The position numbers were made by a program, and so were the translations under genes. From an uncultured Lachnospiraceae bacterium (GTDB lineage: Bacteria > Bacillota > Clostridia > Lachnospirales > Lachnospiraceae), in assembly GCA_910588285.1 (NCBI GenBank), contig CAJUQB010000038.1, forward strand, positions 1 to 45,253: a stretch of 45,253 nt of DNA, given 5' to 3'. This document shows, one piece after another, positions 1 through 6,662 of the stretch (positions within the stretch are counted from its first letter, which is position 1; each line of letters starts with the position of its first letter). The notes beneath the pieces are model-generated. The model did not search any database. It was not told the origin of the DNA and worked only from the letters and a program-made list of their open reading frames with translations.

Positions 1-55
1 CAGCTTGCAAGCGGAACATATATTCCGGCTGGCTGTTATTTTTATACCCATTTTT
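1..55. repeat. Terminal 55-bp direct overlap (left copy)
   Basis: Bases 1-55 are identical to bases 45199-45253. An exact 55-base end overlap is what a de Bruijn assembler leaves when a circular or circularly permuted molecule is opened. The window is therefore a closed genome, and the sequence upstream of the integrase is found at the right end. It is not evidence for a physical terminal repeat. Confidence 0.93.
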
Positions 56-69
56 AAGGAGGGAACCAT

Positions 70-1071
70 ATGAAGATTGAAAAGCTGCCATCCGGCTCCT
101 ACCGGATAAGGAAAATGTACAAAGGGCAGACCTACACCGTCATATTTGACTACAAGCCCACCCAGAAGGAAGCCATGCAGGCCATGGCTGCGGAACTGGA
201 CAAAGTGAAAGGGGATGGGAAGCCGGCGCACATGACATTCCAGGCCGCCGCCAGCCAGTACATAGAATCTAAGCGTAATGTGCTTTCCCCCAGCACAATA
301 AGGGGCTACGTCACTATCATAAACCAGCTGCCCAAAAACTTTATGGCTTGCAATGTCCATGACATAACCGCCATGGATGTGCAGAAATTCATTAATAGCA
401 TTTCAAAAAAATGCAGCCCAAAAACTGTCAGGAATTACCACAGCTTCATATCGGCTGTTTTAGGCGCTTTCCATCCAAACCTTAAGCTGGACACCACCCT
501 TCCGCAAAAGACCAAGGATGAGCCTTATATCCCCTCTGACGAGGATATAAGGAGGATCCTTAGCCACTCAAGGGACACGCAATATGAAATCCCCATCATT
601 TTGGCCTGCTATGGGATGCGCCGCTCTGAAATATGCGCCTTATCTCCAGGGGACATAGAAGGGGATGTGGTCCACATTAACAAAGCCCTGGTCCAGGACG
701 AAAAAAAGGAGTGGGTAATGAAAACTACAAAGACAACTGCCAGCACAAGGGACGTGGTGATCCCCATGGAAACCGCTGACAAAATACGGCGGCAAGGGTA
801 TGTCTACCATGGCTCCCCAGGGAGGATTACCGCTTTCCTGCATTCCGCCCAGGATAAGCTTGGCATGCCAAGGTTCTCCCTACATAAGCTGCGGCACTAC
901 TTTGCATCAAAAATGAGCGCCTTAAATATCCCGGATGCGGACATCATGAAAATGGGTGGTTGGGAGACAGACCATATCATGAAGTCGGTCTACAGGCATT
1001 CCACGATGGACAGGGAAGAAGATGCAAAAAGGAAGGCGGCAGAAAAGCTACGGAATTCCATCTTTATTTAA
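70..1071 (+). CDS. int: Tyrosine recombinase / phage integrase
   Basis: Site-specific recombinase of the phage lambda Int superfamily that would integrate and, with an excisionase, excise the prophage. The 333 residues have the usual architecture: N-terminal arm-binding domain (1-50), SAM-like core-binding domain (about 55-140) and catalytic domain (150-320). Catalytic residues are visible: R184 in YGMRRSE, K around 218-221, H272 and R275 in HKLRH, W298 in the GGWETDH position, and nucleophile Y308 in SVYRHS. A strong ribosome site (AAGGAGGG) precedes the ATG at 70. attP lies just downstream. Its leader contains a terminator-like hairpin (45197-45241), so expression may need readthrough or a nearby promoter. 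Confidence 0.97.
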   Translation: MKIEKLPSGSYRIRKMYKGQTYTVIFDYKPTQKEAMQAMAAELDKVKGDGKPAHMTFQAAASQYIESKRNVLSPSTIRGYVTIINQLPKNFMACNVHDITAMDVQKFINSISKKCSPKTVRNYHSFISAVLGAFHPNLKLDTTLPQKTKDEPYIPSDEDIRRILSHSRDTQYEIPIILACYGMRRSEICALSPGDIEGDVVHINKALVQDEKKEWVMKTTKTTASTRDVVIPMETADKIRRQGYVYHGSPGRITAFLHSAQDKLGMPRFSLHKLRHYFASKMSALNIPDADIMKMGGWETDHIMKSVYRHSTMDREEDAKRKAAEKLRNSIFI

Positions 1072-1079
1072 AAACATCA

Positions 1080-1308
1080 TGACAAATCTTATGACAAAAA
1101 ATATTATTATAATATATAATATCGTATTTTATACTTTGATAAAAATGGAAATAAAAGAGCCTCAAACCATTGATTCCACCAAGAAACCATAAAGTTTTAG
1201 GCTTTTAATAAGAAGAGCGATAGACGGGGCTCGAACCCGAACACTTATTCCTTATAACTATTGTAAATATCAGCATTTTCCAATTCTGTGACAAATTACA
1301 TGACAAAT
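1080..1308. other. attP: attP: tRNA 3'-end core with flanking arm-type repeats
   Basis: Read on the minus strand, 1213-1240 is the 3' part of a tRNA: T-stem, T-loop TTCGAGC, second T-stem strand, acceptor strand CTATCGC and a discriminator U. There is no 5' half. A phage carrying a tRNA 3' end beside its integrase normally uses that tRNA gene as attB. On either side lie paired TGACAAA motifs at 1080 and 1092 (left) and 1289 and 1301 (right). Both pairs are in the same orientation and exactly 12 bp apart, as expected of integrase arm sites. Discriminator U and acceptor GCGATAG suggest, but do not prove, a tRNA-Gly target. Confidence 0.85.
1158..1206 (+). terminator. Putative terminator downstream of int
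   Basis: AGCCTCAAAC (1158-1167) pairs with GTTTTAGGCT (1194-1203) with one mismatch and is followed by TTT. The loop is long (26 nt), so strength is uncertain. It lies between int and the attP core and could also be part of the attP architecture. Confidence 0.45.
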
Positions 1309-1321
1309 TTTAAAATTAGTA

Positions 1322-1350
1322 TTGACATTACCACGAATTCGTGGTAATAT
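1322..1350 (+). promoter_or_regulatory. Promoter with perfect 22-bp palindromic operator
   Basis: TTGACA (1322-1327), 17 bp, then TAATAT (1345-1350) form a near-consensus promoter. The spacer is a perfect palindrome from 1327 to 1348 with half-site ATTACCACGAA. A dimer bound there would cover both promoter boxes, so this is a classical repression site. Candidate ligands are the HTH protein encoded at 1810-2478 or a host regulator. The promoter drives the three-gene plus-strand operon 1382-2752. Confidence 0.85.
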
Positions 1351-1381
1351 ATAGCCATCAAAGGAACGGAGGATATGGAAG

Positions 1382-1765
1382 ATGAGAAAATACGATTTAT
1401 CAGTAATCATGAAAAGGGCTTGGGAGTTAAAAAAAGAGGATTCAAATAATATATTTTCCATTTGCCTTAAAATGGCATGGGAAGAGGAAAAGGGGAAGGA
1501 TAAGGAAGTTAAAATCTCTATCAAGAGCTGGTTCCAGTCAAAAATGGAAAACGAAAACGGCGCCTCTTTATACTCCTGGGGGAACACCCCAGTTAGGGAG
1601 ACGGCGAAGGCTATCCTGCTTCCTGTCACATTCCAGACAAGTTACGGAAGGGAATTCACAGAAAACTGTTGGATCCCAAAAATCTGCCTTGGGAAAGATG
1701 AGAAGAAGTTTATGGTCGTTGAGTACGCGAAAAAGGCTGGGATCCCATTATTGAAAAGGGCTTAA
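1382..1765 (+). CDS. Hypothetical protein, first gene of palindrome-controlled operon
   Basis: 127 residues, no recognised catalytic motif. The N-terminus has a spaced pattern of the type IMKRAWEL ... CLKMAWEEE, predicted as two amphipathic helices; I associate this kind of segment with proteins of clostridial mobile elements but cannot name a family. The start at 1382 has GGAGG nine bases upstream. It is the first gene after the palindromic promoter and is followed 44 bp later by an HTH gene. Between attP and the lysis genes it would sit at one prophage end, the usual place for cargo. Confidence 0.7.
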   Translation: MRKYDLSVIMKRAWELKKEDSNNIFSICLKMAWEEEKGKDKEVKISIKSWFQSKMENENGASLYSWGNTPVRETAKAILLPVTFQTSYGREFTENCWIPKICLGKDEKKFMVVEYAKKAGIPLLKRA

Positions 1766-1809
1766 AATTTATATTATAACATTCAGATTAAAAATAAAGG
1801 AGACATGGT

Positions 1810-2478
1810 ATGAAATTCAAAGAAACGCAGGATTTATTGAGAAATATTAAGACGATTTACGAAAAATTATATGAAAACGGAGAAAAAGAAAGCGTTGCCG
1901 CAAGGGATTTACAGGAAGACATAAACGCCCTGGAAAGGGCGATAAGGATATTGAGGGAGGAAGAAGGCTTAGGCTTGGATTCAAAAGCGCATTCCGATGT
2001 TACGATTGAGACAGAAGAAGGAAGAGAAATAACCCTTGCAGAATGGTCCAGGAGAAACGGGATCGACTCTTCCACGGCAAGGCACAAGGCGATAAAAGGG
2101 GGGTTTGACACAGCGAGAAAGGTTGGAGGGGTTTGGCTGATAAACGAAAATGAAAAAAATGTGGACAAAAGGAGGAAGAAAATGGACAAAAACAAAATTT
2201 TACAGGAATTACTATTCAAAAAAACAGGCAGGGTGTTTTCTGGAAGTTCTATTTGGGAAGAGATTGAGCGTGCCGCCGGGGAAGCTGAGGAAGGGAGCCA
2301 GTGGATTACGGGACAGGATGACATTCTTGAAAAGTGGGATTATTACGTTAAGATAAAAAGGGCGTACGATAAAGATTTCGACCAGTGGGAGAAAGATATT
2401 TTCTTGGAAGAAATCAAAATAACAGATAAAAAAACCGGAAATGCAACTTACGTACAGGTGAAGGGTGCGGAATTATAG
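1810..2478 (+). CDS. HTH-domain protein of cargo operon (possible autoregulator)
   Basis: 222 residues. Residues about 1-50 are charged and coiled-coil-like. Residues about 74-112 form a MerR/excisionase-type helix-turn-helix (LAEWSRRNGIDSSTARHKA, then GGVWLINE as the wing). A second, acidic domain of unknown function follows (about 120-222). Ribosome site AAAGGAG precedes the ATG. The HTH makes it the best local candidate for binding the palindrome at 1327-1348. A defence, toxin-antitoxin or excisionase role is possible, and none can be assigned from sequence. Confidence 0.72.
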   Translation: MKFKETQDLLRNIKTIYEKLYENGEKESVAARDLQEDINALERAIRILREEEGLGLDSKAHSDVTIETEEGREITLAEWSRRNGIDSSTARHKAIKGGFDTARKVGGVWLINENEKNVDKRRKKMDKNKILQELLFKKTGRVFSGSSIWEEIERAAGEAEEGSQWITGQDDILEKWDYYVKIKRAYDKDFDQWEKDIFLEEIKITDKKTGNATYVQVKGAEL

Positions 2479-2752
2479 AGGATATTATAAAAATTTAAAC
2501 ATAAAATCAGAAAACTTGGAACTTGATGAGCTTGAACTTGTAATTCCAGAAGGGTTCCAGAAGAAATTAAATGATATGGAAAAATCAATGCTGCTGGACG
2601 ACCAGCTTCTTGACCACGGGCTTCAATTAGGGTATTATATTTTCGGGTCGCTTAAAATCTTCCCAGCAAATAAAAAGGCGAAGCATGTCGAAGAGAACTT
2701 TCAAATTTCAAAAAGGCTTCGTGAGTACATTGAAAAATTCAATGCCATGTAA
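2465..2752 (+). CDS. Hypothetical protein, third gene of cargo operon
   Basis: 95 residues with no recognised domain; mostly charged helices. It starts with GTG inside the end of the preceding gene (14-base overlap) behind GGTGAAGG, indicating translational coupling. A strong terminator follows directly. Partnership with the upstream HTH protein is inferred from coupling only. Confidence 0.65.
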   Translation: MRNYRGYYKNLNIKSENLELDELELVIPEGFQKKLNDMEKSMLLDDQLLDHGLQLGYYIFGSLKIFPANKKAKHVEENFQISKRLREYIEKFNAM

Positions 2753-2757
2753 ATTCA

Positions 2758-2786
2758 AGCCCCGGCCAAAACCGGGGCTATTTTTA
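2758..2786 (+). terminator. Rho-independent terminator of cargo operon
   Basis: Perfect 8-bp GC-rich stem AGCCCCGG / CCGGGGCT with loop CCAAAA, followed by ATTTTT. It ends the plus-strand operon exactly where the convergent endolysin gene ends. Confidence 0.9.
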
Positions 2787-3617
2787 AATCATCCCAAGAA
2801 GGGACTTCCACATTTTCTTCCCAGCAGTCACCTCCCCATCCAGGCTCTTATAGCCCAGCACATTTTTCTGGTAGGAATTCACTGCCGCGGTGAATTTAAC
2901 TCCTGCAATGCCATCCACTGTGCCGCAATCAAAGCCTAAGGCGTTCAGGCGCTTTTGCAATGGCACAACTACAGGGTGCTTCCGGTTCCTGGATGCGGAT
3001 ACTGTGATGGTATTTCTGATGGTTTCACTTCCAGCTTTTCCGTCCACTTTTGAGCCAGTGCAGGCCTGCACATCCATAATAAACTGCGTGCGCTCATACC
3101 CGGATGGGGAAACTTTGTTTATTTCCTGAATTGCATCCACAGTAACTTTTCCATCCCCCCAGGTCTGCATAAACTGTTCTGGGGTTCCGTATTGATTTTT
3201 TAATTTTGTCGTAGTGCTGCCCCAGTCAGGAAGATATAAATGCGGCCTGTCCTTGAAGCTTGTCCAATCCCCGCCCCAGCCTAAACCAATGGATTTGGCA
3301 ATGGCGCCAACGCGCCCAAACAGGCCTGTGGAATTATTAAATGCATCATCCTTTTTATCGCCGTCCCCATCAACGTCCATATTAATATAGAAGTCAATGG
3401 CAATACCCCATTGGTGCTGGGAGCTGTATGTGCTGCCTTTTGCGTTTGTAACGATATTGCCGGGAGCCGTCCTGCCCTGCGCATATAAAGCATCCTGCTC
3501 CGCTTTCGTCCTTAAGCACTCGCTGAAAAGAATTGATATCACTTGCTTTTCACACTCTTCTTTTAAAAGTGCTGCTTTTGTCTGTAACCTTGGGTGTAAT
3601 GCTGTGATGTCCCTCAT
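2784..3617 (-). CDS. Endolysin, M15 peptidase with C-terminal peptidoglycan-binding domain
   Basis: Zinc peptidase of the VanY/L-alanyl-D-glutamate peptidase type that cuts peptidoglycan stem peptides at lysis. The catalytic domain is residues 1-130: H68 and D75 in SSQHQWGIAID and H126 in RPHLYLP are the zinc ligands, and D117 in GGDW is the likely general base. Residues about 150-277 form a peptidoglycan_binding_1 domain (VVPLQKRLNALGFDCGTVDGIAG). An Asp-rich loop (81-92, DVDGDGDKKDDA) between the zinc ligands looks like an EF-hand calcium site. The holin gene lies immediately upstream; there is no signal peptide, so export is holin-dependent. Confidence 0.94.
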   Translation of the reverse strand: MRDITALHPRLQTKAALLKEECEKQVISILFSECLRTKAEQDALYAQGRTAPGNIVTNAKGSTYSSQHQWGIAIDFYINMDVDGDGDKKDDAFNNSTGLFGRVGAIAKSIGLGWGGDWTSFKDRPHLYLPDWGSTTTKLKNQYGTPEQFMQTWGDGKVTVDAIQEINKVSPSGYERTQFIMDVQACTGSKVDGKAGSETIRNTITVSASRNRKHPVVVPLQKRLNALGFDCGTVDGIAGVKFTAAVNSYQKNVLGYKSLDGEVTAGKKMWKSLLGMI

Positions 3618-3618
3618 G

Positions 3619-3834
3619 CTATTTTACCTCGCTTTCGTTTAATTCAGGAAGTCCCTTGATAGATGTCAGAAGAGATACGACACCTGCCAATGCCGCTGTA
3701 CTAATAACCACTGCCCAGTCAACCTCCGTGATGGTTGCCGCTGCGGGGATTAATGCCAAAGCCCCCTGTGCCATGGTTTTCACAGCCCTGGCGCCTGCCG
3801 CCTTCCACCACTCTTTCCAATCTCTGTTTCTCAT
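3619..3834 (-). CDS. Holin, r1t type
   Basis: 71 residues resembling the phage r1t holin family. A basic N-terminus (RNRDWKEWWKAAGARAVKT) is followed by two hydrophobic helices (about 20-37 and 39-60) and a short tail beginning GLPE, characteristic of the family. It would permeabilise the membrane at lysis and release the endolysin. Ribosome site AAGGAGAACGC precedes the ATG; the endolysin start follows within a base or two. Confidence 0.9.
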   Translation of the reverse strand: MRNRDWKEWWKAAGARAVKTMAQGALALIPAAATITEVDWAVVISTAALAGVVSLLTSIKGLPELNESEVK

Positions 3835-3847
3835 GCGTTCTCCTTCC

Positions 3848-4171
3848 TTATAAAATCATTATAATTGCCGTTACCGCGGCGCCCACAACAGTCCCGATAA
3901 CTGCAGTAACAATGGACTGCTTCACCTGATTGTAACTTTCAATTGGCTCATTTTCTAACTCTTCCAACCGTTTCCCCTGCTTTTTAAGCTCCTCTAGCAT
4001 AGTTCCAATATTGACAGCCATTTTTTCCACTGATACCGTAAGGTCATTGATATGGTTGACGCTTTTTTCCAAAATATCAAGGCGCCTATTTTGCCTAGTG
4101 TCTTCCGCTTTCATTCTTTCAGCAAATTCTCTGTGGAACCCATCATGCTCAGCCCTTGTCAGCTCCCCCAT
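3848..4171 (-). CDS. XhlA-like membrane-anchored lysis protein
   Basis: 107 residues: a soluble coiled coil (about 5-80) and a C-terminal transmembrane helix (VTAVIGTVVGAAVTAIIMIL), the layout of haemolysin XhlA-type proteins that assist lysis. The start at 4171 is chosen because AGGAGG lies seven bases before it; the longer frame starting at 4189 would put that ribosome site inside the coding region. First gene of the lysis unit behind the promoter-like site at 4200-4239. Confidence 0.82.
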   Translation of the reverse strand: MGELTRAEHDGFHREFAERMKAEDTRQNRRLDILEKSVNHINDLTVSVEKMAVNIGTMLEELKKQGKRLEELENEPIESYNQVKQSIVTAVIGTVVGAAVTAIIMIL

Positions 4172-4199
4172 GTGTCCGCCTCCTAACATCTTTTTATAT

Positions 4200-4239
4200 A
4201 TTATAATTCATTTTTAAATGCTGGTTGTACCACATTAAC
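4200..4239 (-). promoter_or_regulatory. Late promoter site L1 (lysis genes)
   Basis: Minus strand: TTAATGTGGTACAA, then a -10 box TATAAT at 4200-4205, with 22 bases between the GGTA-containing core (4228-4232) and the -10. One of seven copies with the same motif and identical spacing. It falls between the fibre stop codon and the XhlA-like gene. Confidence 0.8.
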
Positions 4240-4244
4240 CCTCA

Positions 4245-6650
4245 TCACCCAATCACGGTCTCTGTCCATTGTGTGGTGTATTTCTTTAACACGCCAGACA
4301 TTTTCCTATAGAAAATAATTCCATCAAAATTATATGAGAGCAAGATTGCTGACCCCCATGCCCTGCTGTTGTAGCACTGAATGATAATTGTATATGCTTG
4401 GCCCCGTAGGAACCTCCCCAGGCATATTTTATTTGTCCCTAATGGGGCTTTGTTAAACACATCCTTCACTACATCGTCCACAGACATCGTGAGGTGGTCG
4501 TATGTGCCGAAGTCAGCGCATTCCACATAGGAAAGGTCGGAGTACCCAAGGTCGACTTCTTTGCTTGCATACCCGGACGGGATTGCGGCATCTGCGAAGT
4601 TGTCGTCAACCCATTCTTTCCTCTCCAAAGTGCTGTTACGTGCCAGCCTGTAATACCACACATCGTCTTTCTCAAAAAATGAGGGGCTATGCTCTAAAAA
4701 AACATCCACACAAATATTATTGTTTAAATTTGCCGCTGGATAATATAAGACCCTTGCCTTCTTCACCCTGACATCCTGCCCAGTGTAACTCACGAAAATT
4801 TTCTGTATGTTAAAAGATTTCCCAACAACGCTACTGCACGCCCCGCCAACAACAAATTTCACTGCCTCAGACGGGGTGTTGTTCCAAGAATGTGAAAGTA
4901 TGAACTCACCATAAAATGTTGCATCTTTCTCAACATGACCTAGCCTGTACCATTTCCCGCCAGAAGGTGGATGGAAGGTCTTCCCAGGGCTTCGGAAGAC
5001 AGTGCCAAGGTTGACCACGGCTCCTGATATTTTTTGTGTGGATTCCGATATCGCGGCATTCAGGGACGGAACCCCAAAGACAGAGGAAGTGTTTTTTCCT
5101 TCTGGGTATGTGTAGGAAATGTTTGTCCCACCCCCAATTACATTGGTAGTGACCCCGACGTGGGATGCGCTGGCGGCGCCTATATCAGAGGCCTTTGTCG
5201 GTATGTTGTCCCTATGCGCGATTTCCCGCCACGCCTCCCACGCCTCATCCCCAACCCTGTGCATCAGCCGCCCGTCTCCGGTGAACCCAAGCTCATGCGC
5301 CTTTCCGCCAGACCTGTCCTTCCACCCACGGATCCCAAGCAACGTTGAGTATATGCCAGGTATGCCAGACCCCACTGGTGACTTTAAGCCCACTGGAAGG
5401 AATTTCTCACTGTATGTCTCAGGCGTGGTCGCCACGTCCCTCGTGTCAGCCCATCCTGAGAGCTGCTTCGCGGAACTGACATTCTTATTGGCATCATGTG
5501 TGTTATCGACATTACCCAAGCCTATGTTTGCAGGGGTGATGTTGACATAGCCGCTCCTATATTCACGCTCCGCGCTTCCTTTCACTGCTGTCACGAATTC
5601 ATGCCAAACCCCATAGGTTTGCGAGCCTTCATTCCATATCGTTCTATAGAACATCCTGATACCGTAAAGTTCAGTCGCAAGCTGTGTCCGGTTCCCCATG
5701 TCCACCCCAGTCGTCACAATAAACCACCTGCCCCCAGACAGGTCATCTATATCATAATGCGGAAGGTCACCCACCCTAAAGTCAGGGTATGTCAATGCCA
5801 CTGACTGGGCTGGGAGGTCATATATGGTGTCTATGTCGCTGTCCACCCCATTCAGCTTAATGATTTTGAACGCCCCTGCCCCTCCAAGCTCCTTTATTGC
5901 CCCTGTCACAGTCCCATCCGCTATCCCTTCGATATCAGCATCCCCAACCAATTTTATGAGATCCGCCAAATCGCTGCTGGATGCTATCCCCTCCGCCTTG
6001 TCCGCACTCTCCTTTGCCTGCCTGGCATATTCCATGGCGTTGTCCGTGTCCTCCCCTTCCCTTACCCCAGTCCCGCCATGGGCGTAGCTTTCAGACAGCT
6101 TTGCATAGCCTTTTGCTTCTTCTGCGCTTTGCTGCGCCTTCCCCTGCTCCACTCTTATGTCCGCAAGGTAATCCGGCCTTAAGTGTTTTTCCTGTATACT
6201 CCCTTCCCTTACCAATGCTTTGACTTTCCCGTCTGGCTGCACTTCAAATGAAATTGTGTCAGATGCCATGAATTCATACTGCGTGATTAGGGCTGACAAA
6301 TCCACCCTTTTAACGGTGCCATCGTCAAGAATGATGATAAGCTGCTGGGAAACTTCGTCATAGTCCCAGTTGGTCGCAACTTTTTCCAGGATTGTGTCAA
6401 TTGTTTTAGTTGTATTGTCGTAATATGTAATGGTAAAAATGCCAGTATCTTCATCCAAATCAATGTTTTTTACCAGCTTGAAGGATTCTGTTTTGTCAAA
6501 CTTATTCTCATTCAGCCAAACCACCCGTTCGTCCAACAGGTGGATGGCTAAATCCATTTTGTTTAAGTTACGCTCATTCACTGGGGTTTTGTCACTTGGG
6601 TAATTTTCCCAATCAATGCGGACGTAAATTATGTTATTCCCATGAACCAT
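4245..6650 (-). CDS. Receptor-binding tail fibre / upper baseplate protein
   Basis: 801 residues. The N-terminal section (1-130, IDWENYPSDKTPVNERNLNKMD) matches the attachment region common in fibres of Gram-positive siphophages. A helical, Ala/Glu-rich segment (about 160-225) fits a trimeric coiled coil. Residues about 270-370 resemble a pyocin-knob domain (GGRWFIVTTGVDMGNRTQLATELYGIRMFYR), and about 370-400 has a tail-fibre repeat (NITPANIGLGNVDNTHDANKNV). The C-terminal 300 residues are of unknown fold and are probably the receptor-binding head. Strong AGGAGG precedes the ATG. It lies between the tail hub gene and the lysis genes. Confidence 0.88.
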   Translation of the reverse strand: MVHGNNIIYVRIDWENYPSDKTPVNERNLNKMDLAIHLLDERVVWLNENKFDKTESFKLVKNIDLDEDTGIFTITYYDNTTKTIDTILEKVATNWDYDEVSQQLIIILDDGTVKRVDLSALITQYEFMASDTISFEVQPDGKVKALVREGSIQEKHLRPDYLADIRVEQGKAQQSAEEAKGYAKLSESYAHGGTGVREGEDTDNAMEYARQAKESADKAEGIASSSDLADLIKLVGDADIEGIADGTVTGAIKELGGAGAFKIIKLNGVDSDIDTIYDLPAQSVALTYPDFRVGDLPHYDIDDLSGGRWFIVTTGVDMGNRTQLATELYGIRMFYRTIWNEGSQTYGVWHEFVTAVKGSAEREYRSGYVNITPANIGLGNVDNTHDANKNVSSAKQLSGWADTRDVATTPETYSEKFLPVGLKSPVGSGIPGIYSTLLGIRGWKDRSGGKAHELGFTGDGRLMHRVGDEAWEAWREIAHRDNIPTKASDIGAASASHVGVTTNVIGGGTNISYTYPEGKNTSSVFGVPSLNAAISESTQKISGAVVNLGTVFRSPGKTFHPPSGGKWYRLGHVEKDATFYGEFILSHSWNNTPSEAVKFVVGGACSSVVGKSFNIQKIFVSYTGQDVRVKKARVLYYPAANLNNNICVDVFLEHSPSFFEKDDVWYYRLARNSTLERKEWVDDNFADAAIPSGYASKEVDLGYSDLSYVECADFGTYDHLTMSVDDVVKDVFNKAPLGTNKICLGRFLRGQAYTIIIQCYNSRAWGSAILLSYNFDGIIFYRKMSGVLKKYTTQWTETVIG

Positions 6651-6662
6651 CCTTCTTCCTCC

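Noticed and set aside
1..55. True terminal redundancy or cos ends
   Set aside because: An exact 55-base overlap is the signature of a k-mer assembly of a circle, and no packaging-end evidence can be drawn from it.
1204..1250. Full tRNA gene on the minus strand near int
   Set aside because: Only the T-arm and 3' acceptor strand are present; no D-arm, anticodon arm or 5' acceptor. It is read as the attP core.
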